Shown here: one piece after another, positions 14,201 through 26,200 of the stretch
Layout of the letters: every line of letters begins with the position of its first letter
Numbering within the stretch: position 1 is the stretch's first letter
Assembly (NCBI GenBank): GCA_002633005.1
Contig: NMRA01000134.1
Coordinates: 721,012 to 785,011 of the forward strand
Reading direction: 5' to 3'
Length of the DNA: 64,000 nucleotides
From: Phoronis australis
Lineage: Eukaryota > Phoronida > Phoronidae
Notes under the pieces: generated by a model
What the model was told of the DNA's origin: nothing
Database searches by the model: none
Seen by the model: the letters and a program-made list of their open reading frames with translations, nothing else
Translations under genes and position numbers: made by a program

Positions 14201-17200
14201 GAGCGGCCATGTAAAGTTAAAGTGATGTGCACAAAATAAGGACGTTGATGAAATAGCCAAGTCGAGGAATATTGAAGTGGAATTGGCAACTGGATGTTAT
14301 TTTTTGTTGGTGGAATGATCTGAGTTATTGAAAGTGGGTGGAATAGTTTAATTTGGCACATTTTAACATTTAAACTAGTAGAGGTTGTGGGGTCTGAACA
14401 AGCATTAGTGACATAAGGGATAGGGATGTGTCCAATATTCACCTATTAAGTGTTAGTATTGTATGGCTTGGGTAGAACTTTACATACTTTGAAATGTGAT
14501 TGTGACTTTATGTAGGCGGCGAAGGTCTGATACGAGTGACATGACATCTGTTACGTAAGTTAATAATCCAGAAAACATGTAACAGCAGATAAACAGGCAA
14601 TATTAACAAAATGTTAAAAGTGAGGCTGCACGCGCCTTTGGAAACCCTATATATGTACCTTCAAACCAAGGTAAAACAAATTATTTTGAGACTTGAATAG
14701 GACAAAAGGTCCAGCTACACCCTGGACATAATGACTGAAAGGTGCCATTGAAATCCAAGGCTGGCTCTAATGCGAGTCCGTGTTGTGTGTGTGTAATCTC
14801 ATTTTAGTATAACATCATTTGTTAACACAACACAAAGTCACTTATAACTAGAGTTACACTAAGGTAAGTGTCAGAGAGCACAGAGGTCTGTTTCATGTAA
14901 GTGACTTAAGATGTAAATCATTCAGAACTTTGGTCTTATGTTCCAGTTATCAAGTATTTCTGAAAAATAACTATCGTGTCACCCTTGGCCAAAAGTGCAG
15001 TCTCTGAGAATAAATGCATAGCATCTAGTTGCAGAGATAATTGCTATGAATTAATTTTTGACTTTGATGTGTTCATAATTACTTGGCTAAACATTTCTGT
15101 AACTGTTCAGCATAAACCAAATTTCTGTCTTAAGTCGCTATCATGAAAAAGACCCCAGATTTAAGTCGAGCCAATTTCTAGTTCACGGCAATCTTCCAAA
15201 TAACTTTGTGGATGATGCCACGGTTAGCAGAAGGTTTGAGTCCTGGTCGGGGGCAAAAATCTTTTCAGACTTATATTCATGTAGCCAAAAGATGTTGTGC
15301 TGACAAAATGTTTGCAACATATTTTCCATGCCATATTGAAAGTGGCATATTTAGATACAAATTGAAAATAGTTTGCATATGAAAATATCTGTTATTTTAC
15401 AACCGTCAAAAGTCCATCCTAAGTGGTGATAAATCTACATTATTAAGTCAAACTATAGATTATAATGAAGAGATACATAGGTCACTACTCTAAACTATGT
15501 TATCTTCCTGACTTGTATCTTGGTATGATTCACGTTGCATATGTGATGTGAGCTGCCTTCTATTTACGGCTAACTGAGTAGCTGTCTTGTATGCTACAAA
15601 CAGAAACAAGTTTGAAATTGGAATATTTGGGTATTGAATTTTCTTTTTGAATTGTTTTTTGTTGAACATGACACAACATGCCTATTAAAACAAGTTCACG
15701 TATGTCGAATAGTTGGCAAAGATAAATTGAAGTTTGTACATACATGTGCTGCAACAGATCGTGATGAAGCAAGCTGAGTATAGTTCAATGCTTTTACAAA
15801 ACTGAACTTCAATACGCTAATGCTGAATAGATGGAGGAGTCGCATGAAGGTTGACATATCCAAATCGAATGGTTTATTACCATCTTCCTGAAGATGGTTT
15901 GTTTGTAATAAACTGAAACGTTGAATATGAATATGTCAATCTTCACACGTGCGCTTGTGATTAGACTCTTGCTACTATTTTGGCCATAAAGCAACATTGC
16001 TGAATAGATGCGTCACAAATTCAAAAAATAAAGTTGGACTAGTATCATTGTGATGTCAATACGCGAGATGGGAAGTTTATAGATGCTGTTTGCTAAACTG
16101 CTAAAACATACACACACACACTCACTGATTGTCAGAAATGTAAAAACATTCCTCTCTGGCCTAGGAATTAATTCATGAAGGACTGCATAACACGTAACTG
16201 GTGGAGGTGTTTCTCATTCTGTCACTTATTGCCGCAACTTTTGGTCACGGGAACAGTGTATACGGTGTATGTGCATAATTAAGTTTTTACGCCAACATCC
16301 GAAACAATATGTTTCACTCAGAATTTTGTTTAACGTAGAAGTGTTTCATATACATGCATAAATTATGCGCTTTATCTTGGTTTGAGTATTAATGTTACAT
16401 TCTTGGTACTTGTACTTTATTTGTAGTTGACAGTGGATTCATACAATCTGTTACTATATGATTTGTACTAACTTTCAGGTTTTAATTCAATTCATATTTC
16501 TGGAGTCCATAATTCTCCATATTGACTGCTGCTATGGTAACGTGACGAGTCATCATGGCCTGTTGGTGTCAGTCTAGCTACTCTGATGGCGAATTCTGCT
16601 TGCTCTCAGCCATCGTTACTTTGAATTTGCTTTTGCCAAGCTGTTGTGACAGGGAATTCTGGGTGATTTTGTCTGATTATTTTTATCCGTAGGAGATGTC
16701 ATTGAAGGACATGTGTTCTACTCATGTGAAAGTGTTGAGATCAGAACAATTTGCTCTTAAAAATTTATGGGTTTAAACATTGATGGGGAAGAGTTCCACG
16801 TGACTTCATGATGTGTGCATTTTGATGCGTGTAGTTTCACTAGCACCACCTTGTGACTTTCAAGCACCTCATTGCTTGATAGCTTGTTGGTCTATATAAA
16901 ACCCACCGAGCTTTCTGGCTTTTTTGTGAAGTTAAGCAATAACATGTTAAGATTTTCCATTCAATTTTGTCGCTATGCTCTTTCAGTGAGGAGCCTGCTA
17001 GTGACGAAGAAGCAAAGTCGGATGAAGAGGCATCTGATAATGAGGCAGTAAGTCACTTTATGTTTGGCATATGTTCCTGTAATAAAAGTACGTGCGTCAC
17101 AAGCTCGTTACCAGAGATGAAAAGAAGACCATGGTTGGCGAAATAAGCTCATTAGTGATAAAGTACACAACTGCTAAGAACAGGTATGAAAATGAAATAT

Positions 17201-20200
17201 AGTTATGTAAAAATTATAATCTCTAGTGAGATGGACAATGAAAAAGCACAACAAGAGATGTTGAAGATAGCTCATGGCCATCCTTTGTGCTGTTGGAATG
17301 ACTGGGATTGTGAGTAGACTCTTGTTCTCTGAGGTCTAGTGCTAGTTCGGGTTTTTCAGTGATCAAGTAATAGACACTCTCCATGTATAACTATAAAAAC
17401 TGTATGGCAAAGAAAATAAATGGAGCTAAATGTATGCCAACTAAGTCATTGTTGAATTATGCAGTCAGTCTTGCACATTTCATTCTTAGACAACCCATTC
17501 TTAAACACTAACTGATTAGCAGACATCACTACCTTTTACCTGATTGTATTATTTTTGGTGTTAGGGGTTCCATACATTCACATTCCTCTCTACCTTTTAC
17601 TTGATATGCTATTTTGGTGTAAAGGTTCCATACGTCATTCACAGCCCTCACCTCTTTTTACCTGTGTTATTTTGGTGTAAAGGTTCCAATCGCATCATTC
17701 ACAATCATCACTATTATGTTCCATCATGGTGTCAAATGTTTTGTTTGCAGGAGGATGGTGACGAGGGTGATGAAGAAATGGACGAGGAGATTACGAGTGA
17801 TTCAGAGTCAGAAGACAAAGGTCAGTTTATGTAAGGCAGAGGACAGTGGTCGGTTTCACTTAATGCTGGATTCAATTCTCTTGACATAACACCATAAAGT
17901 TCCTTGACATCTTCACCACTGAAGTGTTTGATGTCATCTGTGTTGGATGTAATGTGAGTGCTTTCTGTGGCTTCTCAGTATGGGCACGCTTTAGCAAATT
18001 AGCAATTTTTCGATTAAGTGGTGACAAAATTAAATACATCTTTTTGTTAGGTGGCACAAGAATAGTTGGTCGTTGGGAGTTCTGGGATTGGTATCATGCG
18101 CAGAGGGATTTCCCAACGCTTTTCATCAGTTCTTTGTGGTGTCTATCATTCCTTCGTATTACCATGTTGTGTGGTTGATTATTCAAATGGTCTACACAAA
18201 ATGGTTGACTGGACGATGCAGTCGTATTTATTAAGTGTTTGTGATATGAAATTAGTGGTTTTAAGCACGTTAACAACAACCTGGAATGTTCTGTATTTCT
18301 GTTCTGCATCTATCCAAGTCCTAACAAAGTTTGCTTTCAGTTGAGATGTATGCACAATTTTAAGATAATTTTGCGTATTTCTGTTGATCAAGAATTCAAA
18401 TTTATTTGATGTGTTACACTCTTAATTGGGCAAGCAATGTTCACATCTAAATTTATTGTATATGACTGACTTTGTGATTGCATTTAAAAAGCATGGTCAC
18501 TGACCCATTGTTTTACAATCTATCCACGTAGAATTTTATTACTGATTCTGTCCACCAGACTCTGATAACATGCACGAAGACCTGGCTGACCTGACGTGTG
18601 AGATCTCCATCAAGGAGAAGCTGATTGAAGAACTGGAGGTTAGCCAGAAGAGGCTTCACTCTCTGAAGGTTCAGTATGAAGAGAAGTTGGACCAATTGGC
18701 CAGCAGGATAAAAGAGACAGAGTTGGAGAGGGACAAGGTGTTGTCTAACTTGGGTGAGTATGGGTGAGAAATTGATGGGGTGTGAAAGAGGGCAGGGTAT
18801 GGTGAGTAAGGCTTCACTCTTTGAAGGTGCATTATAAGTTAAACTGATTGGATAGCAGGTTTGTGGAGACGGACAAGGTGTTATCTAAGTAAGGCGAGTG
18901 TGATTGCAGGAGAGATGGTCTGTGCGGATAAAGGTAATGCACTCACTGAAGGTGCTGTTTATTGACTGTGATAACATTTTTCTATTAAGGTGCTGTAAAT
19001 ATCTGTTGAGTTAACCAGTGTGATGATTGATAAGCTCTTACACGACAGTGTTGGGAATGTGAATGTGAGAATTGACACATCCTCGCTTGTGTTACTTTAA
19101 TTAAGCTTACGTCCTCTTTGAAGAAACAATTACTAGAATCATTGAGTTTGTCACACAGTCAGTATTGCTGGGAATTCTGATGGTTACAGGTAACCTGGAA
19201 CATCTGACAGAAGAGAAGACAAAAAAGATCAAGCTGGAGTATGAGAAGAAGATCAAGGAGATGAGCTCGGAGATGAAGAAACTGCAGGCAGCGCAGAAGG
19301 AGCATGCCAAGCTGCTCAGGAATCACGCTCAACATGACAAACAGCTCAAGACACTGCAGCATGAACTGGCAGAGATGAAGAAGACTAAGGTATATAATAT
19401 CGACTTCTTCTGTCGCGGACAGTTCCTCTGTCGTGCACACTTTCTCTGATGCGCACACTTCCTCTGTCGCGCACATTTTGTCTGTCGCGCCCACTTCAGG
19501 TTTAGATTAATTTGGGATAGTTCAAAAGAAGGATCGTTTATAGTTACTGCAGCGCTAAAATTAAGAGAATTAATTGGTACTGGTTTGACAGGTTTGTAGT
19601 TGGGTTAACTCAGTTGAGACACTGCAGCTCAAACTGGTTTAGATGAAGAAAATTTGGGTGACACTTGGAATAAGATTTGTTTGGGACAGTGCAGTTGACT
19701 AAATTAAATAACAATGCACAATGAGCTGACTGAAGTGATAATTTACATTAGACACTTTGTGGTAAGTTTTGAAATGGATTCTTCAGTTGGGTGGGCGAGG
19801 TATGTTATGGAACCTTCAGGTAAAGGTCAGTCTGTAGTACCTCTAGGAATTGTCCTTGAAAACTTTTTTAAGATTCTGTAGCACCCAAGAAAAATAGCCA
19901 AATGTGTATAACTTCGTAACATCATATCTCATAAGTGGCTGGTCATCTTGGACATTTATATCAAATTAAATTTCGCAACGTTATTAATGCCAATGCCGCT
20001 GTTTTACTTTCACTGTACTTTTTACTAAATTTTACTTAAACACCACCTTTTAATGGTAAATTGGTAAGAAGTCAAAAATCAAATTCTACAGACTTTCTGT
20101 TCTCAGAAAATATATACTTTTACTGAGTTAAAAATCTCGTTCATTTTGACGTAGAGATTTGTCTAAAATGTACAGACTTGTCGATAAGGTCCTACATGAC

Positions 20201-23200
20201 CTGAACAAGAAGATATTTTACGTTGATGGCTCCATACAGTTATAATGAACTTACTATTGATTTGTATGTGGTAATATTTTGAAATAGTGATTGTTACCTA
20301 TTGGTGGCTTGGTTGTAGTTGAGAGCCTTGCCTTTGGGTTCCGATGAAGAGCCCAATATGGGCCCAAAAGCTAGACTATCTAGACTCTCGACAAATGAAA
20401 CCACGATGCCGATAGGTAACAATCACTATTTCGATACTATGTAATGGCATAAGTGATGAAAATGCATTCCGCATTGTAATATTTTGTTAGACAATTTCTC
20501 GTGGCCAACTGGGATTCCTTTTTCTATCGGCATTCATTGTGGAAGCAATATAGTGTGGATGTTTGATGTGCAGGTGAAGTTGATGAAGGATATCAAGCGA
20601 GAGACAGAGCGTAGCCGGGCAGTGGAGACACGCTCAAACAAAGAGCTGCACGCTTTACGCAAACAGCAGCGAGAGAAGGACAACTTGATCCGCACATTGG
20701 AGGCACAGAAGAACCAGAAAGAGGCGATACTACGGCGTAAACAAGAAGAGGTGGAGGCACTGCGGCGGCGCAACAAGCCCATGTCAGAGAAGGCTGCGGG
20801 GAGGGTGGGTAATTATGGAGCCAGGGGCAAGAATAGCAACGGTGCGACGTCTGGGGCTACTTCAGGTAGGTTATATATGGGAGTCAACTGATGGAAAGGT
20901 GGGAAAGGCTGCAGGGAGGGAGGAGAATTATGGTGTGAGAGGCAGGAAGGTAACAGTGGAGTGACAATCCAGGTTTAGGTTGTATTTCAAGGCGAGCTGA
21001 GGGTAGGGTGGCGAATAGTGGGGACTGGTGGCTACCTCAAGTAGGTCACGTGTGGGTGATTCTGTGGCGGAGATGCTGGAGTTTATTGTTTTGCTTTCTG
21101 TGCCACTGTGACAACTACTGACCAGAACAATATAGCACTAAGCCAAGCTGGCAGTGCTGTAGAGGAGGTGGTGGAAAGGGTGAGTCTTTGTAAGCTTACA
21201 GAAGGTTGTATGGTACACCGTTGTATGGTAGACGGTTGTATAGTAGACGGTTGTAGGGTAGACGGTTGTATAGTAGACGGTTGTAGGGTAGACGGTTGTG
21301 GAGTAGACGGTTGTAGGGTAGACGGTTGTAGGGTAGATGGTTGTCGGGTAGACTTTTGTCCTCTAAAACTGGTCTAATTTTCACAAACTGGCAATGGACA
21401 AAAGCCAACATTCAGTTTGAAAATTCCAGTGTCAACCAATTTTATGTTTGGATGCTCTCCTTCCTATGGAGCAATCGATGAATTTGTGAGTGAAAAGTAA
21501 AAAATTTATTGTAACTTTTGCATTAATTTGAGACGTGTCCTAAGTTAAGTTTGGTCAGCACGGCTCCTTTCCAATCCAGCTGAGAGCCACAGTTGAAAAA
21601 GCTGAACAGATTTGAAACTTCAGACATTTCACCAACCAAAATTATTTGAGTTTTTGTTCATGGTCATCTGCACAGACAACCTCTGCTGATAACTCGAGTT
21701 GTGTAAAGGCCGCTTGTCATTTTGTATGAATTCATTGGCATCCTGTTTTCCAGGCATTCCATCACAGCCGACGTCCAAGAAGCGTGTGAAGAGGTTGTTC
21801 TCGTCCAAAGCTGCCAAACAAAAATGGGATTCAGTGGAGAAGTGTGTGACGTCAACTGTGACCAAGAAGAAAACACTGGGTCATATGGAGAAAGACATGG
21901 AACATTGGCTTAAGGTTTGGGGAACTCTTTAAACTGTACTTTCCTCTTTGATGGGGAACTGGATATCATGGGAATCCAAACAATTTCTAAGAAAGTATCT
22001 GGAAAATGGCAAGGGGTAAACCCACAAGGAAAAATCTTGGAAAATTTCAGACAATAAATTAAAAGCTATTTTGGGGGAGGAAGTGCGAGTTCATGTGAGT
22101 TTTCTTGACAACAGTCAGTTAAAAACTTTTAACACGATGGTCGTCTACTTTATGCTGGAAAACTTATACTTACGGAAAAATGAATATATACTGGAGGACT
22201 TGTGGAAAATGAAAACACAATATTGATGACCGCCATGTCTAGGCTGCATATTTCTTTATATTATCTCCGGATCATTATCTGACGGACAGTATGCCAGTCC
22301 CACTCTGCCAACATGTGTGTTAACAAATATAATGTGGTAGAAAGTATTAAGAATTTTAAAAAGGTCGTAAGATCTTGCCTCATAGGAAATGTTGTCTTAA
22401 ATCACAGACGCTAATTTTCCTCTTTTCCCTGACAGATATCAGTGACCCAAATTGCAGTGGAATTTTCACCATTAACTTTTGTAAATTATTTACTCTGACT
22501 CATTTCTGCAGCAACGTGAAAGAAGCAGTAAAAAGTTAGAGAAGTTGGTTGCCAAACGTGACAAGGTGATCGCTGATGACCAGTTTGAGCAAGTGAAGGA
22601 TCTTAACGAGGAGATAGGTGTGTTGATAGGTGACATCAACTATATACAGGACAACATCACTGACTGTCAGAACAGTATCATGCAGATGGAGGAAGAGATG
22701 AAGGTATGCTGGCACGAGGTGGATTCACTAAACGTCTTGTCGTTATATGACTGTGGTGTACAATTTGCCGATGGTTTATTTGACTTTTGCGTAACTCCCT
22801 GGGCATTAACCTGATTGACAGTTGAAATAAGCACATACCCTTGACTACTAAAAATATTTTGCTTTTAAGCACCCACCCTCTGAGTTTTAGGCTTAGCTCA
22901 TGAGGGATCTCCTTGTGAGCCATGTCATTAAAGTAAGTAGAGCTTGGGTTGGTGTTATCGTTCAAGACATGCTTATGTTGTTCCAGCATTTTCATTTCTC
23001 TTGTAGGAGGAACTAGACATTGCCTCAGTGGTGAAGACTTGCTCCATGGAGGAGGCGCAGTACCTATTAGAACACCTGACCGAGACCGTTATTTCCTACG
23101 GACTGCAGTCGGCTCAGAAGGAAGCTGAACATCGGGAGCTTGAGTTGAGGCTGGAACAGCACGAGCGAGACAGTGCCATGCACCGTACCCTACTGCAACA

Positions 23201-26200
23201 GGTCATTGCTGACCAGTTGAACATAGAGGTGGAAGGACTATGGGGCACTGGTGAGAACGGTAAGGAGGGTAGTAGGAGAGGGTTGTAAGGGAGAGTGGGG
23301 AGAAATGAGAGGTAAAGTGCAGGTAATGAATAGTGGGAAAGAGGGAGAGCATGATAAGGACATGTAGAGAGAGCTGAATAGGCAAGTGAAGTAATGAGAA
23401 TAGGACAAGGACATGTAGAGAGAGCTGGATAGGCAAATGAAGTAATGAGAACAGGATAAGGACATGTAGAGAGAGCTGGATAGGCAAATGAAGTAATGAG
23501 AACAGGATAAGGACATGTAGAGAGAGCTGGATAGGCAAATGAAGTAATGAGAACAGGATAAGGACATGTAGAGAGAGCTGGATAGGCAAATGAAGTAATG
23601 AGAACAAAAGGAATGGGAGAGCTAGAAAAAAGTAAAGATTGCTCAAAAAGAAGGAAGACTGAATAACCAGGATGTGTGACTCAAAACTGAGGCCAAAACA
23701 AGTAACAAAATTTCCTTGTTATTCCTTGACTATTGTTGCAAATGAAAATCTTGTGCTGTTCAAGTTACTGCCACGAAGTCGTCGTTAATTGTACTGTAAT
23801 CACACTTAAATCGTGGTGCCACGCAAACAATGGTTCTGACTACTGTTAAAATCTCTTGGTCGGTGTAAATAGACCAATAGATTTTAATAATAGCTGTAAC
23901 ATGCCACCACCTCGGAGCGGTTTTAGAAAGTCGAGCAGTGTTAATTCTTGTTCAAATCTGTTGGTCAAATGAAGTACTTGAATCGTCAATAGATTTCTTC
24001 AAGGACCTTAGAAATGAGCTGAGTTTCTAATGACTATGAGTTATTTAAGAAATTTGATTTTCGGTAATGAAGGTATCCTTCAACCTTAAGACATGGGTAG
24101 TCAAAGTGGTAAAGTCCTGCAAAATTATTGTCAAATATCTGTTATGGGAGCAAAAAATTCAATTTACTGGACTAACATAAAATTATGTAAGTTTTAAGTT
24201 GTTTTTTGCCGATATTTTTACCGACTCTATGTCTAATATTCACCAACTGTCTGCTACAGGTGAAGAAAGCTCCAACAGTTCTAGATCAACCACACCTGTT
24301 GATGGGTATGTACTATGTGTCCCATGTTTGTGGTATGTGTGTACTGGGTGTGTAGTGTTTGTGTACCATGTGTGTGGTATGTATGAAGTGGGTCTTTAGT
24401 GTTTGTGTACCATGTGTGTACTGGGTGTGTGGTGTTTTTGTACCAGGTGTATGTGGTATGTATGTACTTGGTGTGTATATTTGTGTACCATGTGTGTTAT
24501 ATGTATGAACTGGATGTGTAGTGTTTGTGTACCATGTGCGTAGTGTTTGTGTACCATGTGTATAGTGTTTGTGTACCATGTGTGTAGTGTTTGTGTACCA
24601 TGTGTGTACGTGTGTGTTACATATTATATTATGTGTGTGTGTGCGTGCGTGCGTGTTTTAAACTAGTGACAAATGCTCATAGTTGGCTTTCATTGGTGAT
24701 CATGGCACCATGTAGATTTTTTGTAACAAGTTTGTAATTTGATCAATCAACAGAAATTGTTCTTTGACAGAACTGAATCCATATGCCAGAGGTAACACTG
24801 CGTTATCTGACACTTGTATGCCTGGTTAATGTAGAAAAGAAACTTAAGGAGAATGTATTCTTGTCTAATTGTGAGGATCGTATTAACTACTTTGCCCAAA
24901 CTCTGATATGTTGACCGGCGATCATTGAGTTAGTAAGATCTTAGAACTTTATAAACTTGTAACAATGACGTTACGGTTGTATACGGAGAATAAAAATGTT
25001 TCTTCTGGTAATTGCATGACATCAGTTGTCAAGTATTGTCACGCTAACCAAAATAATCATAATTGTTTCTGCATATTCTATTTCTCTAGTATTGTTGAGT
25101 CTTTTTTATAAATAAAGATGTGGACTCACCATGGGTCTGCATCACACGCATTTTTTCCGTTTAACTGTGGGACATCATGTACTGATCACTGTCTCGTTAA
25201 TTTTTTCTCTCCTCACGCTGCCATCGTAAATCGACGTGGACACACATACAGTATTTCCTATCTGGCCACCACTGCCATTATGTTTCTCACCCTGTTCTAC
25301 CTACGCTCTGATTTGCTCTTCTCATTCTAGTGCCAATTACTCCCCTACTTCTAACTTGTGTATACATTTGTTTTTTTAATTGAATTTAAATTTTCTTTTT
25401 TATTTACTCGAACCTGACGCTGGTCGCAGGCTGTCAAATCTGTTGATTCTTCGAAGAGATTTATGCGATGTGTTTTACCTCAACAAAGTTTAATATGTAA
25501 TTTGTTGCTTGTGATGAATTGTTTTAAAGAGGATGTTACTTATAGTTTCAAGTTTATTACATCACTGTTGTCTTTAGTACTTTGCAATTCTGCTCAATAT
25601 AATTATGTTGTGTATGCTTGTTGAATTTATCATTTAGCCAAAATGAAAAATAGTGTAGTTCTTTTCTGGTCTGTACCCCAACTCACTTGCAAACCTGTGC
25701 TCACCAACTAAAAAATGCCCACCAGGATTAATTTCAATTACCTCGTGTTTTTTTTGAAAAGCTGCGCAAAGGCACATAATCAAGGTTACTAACACTATGA
25801 TTAGCCAGTAGATGAGTATGAAAAAAATCACGCCATTTTTACTCGTTTCTGGTGGATTTACTTTTTAATTTGAGAAAGTGAGCAAGTAACTTATTACCTC
25901 ATGAAAAACAAACTCAGACAGTTACCAACTATGCTGTTTCACATTAGGTTGTAACTAATATAGCATTAGATGCTGTCTCCAAATTTAAGTTAGATAGATT
26001 TTGTTGAATTTATTTTTTTAAGGCTTTACTTGTTTAGCAGTCTCATTTATTTTAGTGTTGCTTTTTGCTGTTGTCGAATCTGACAAGAGCATTGCATTTC
26101 TGTGCCTGCACCCTTTGTATTTTGTTTTAACTCATGGTGTGCCCCTGTAGACTACTGGAGGCCCCCGACACAGGGAACAGTGCGGGAAGTGGAGGGTCCA

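Noticed and set aside
21108-21377. Cys/Val/Asp/Gly-repeat peptide after exon 17
   Set aside because: It is produced by a 15-bp minisatellite read in one frame; no splice context supports it.
23203-23646. Antisense open frame with a repeated [11 protein letters not shown] peptide
   Set aside because: It is a by-product of the 51-bp period, which keeps frames open; no start, splice or family support.
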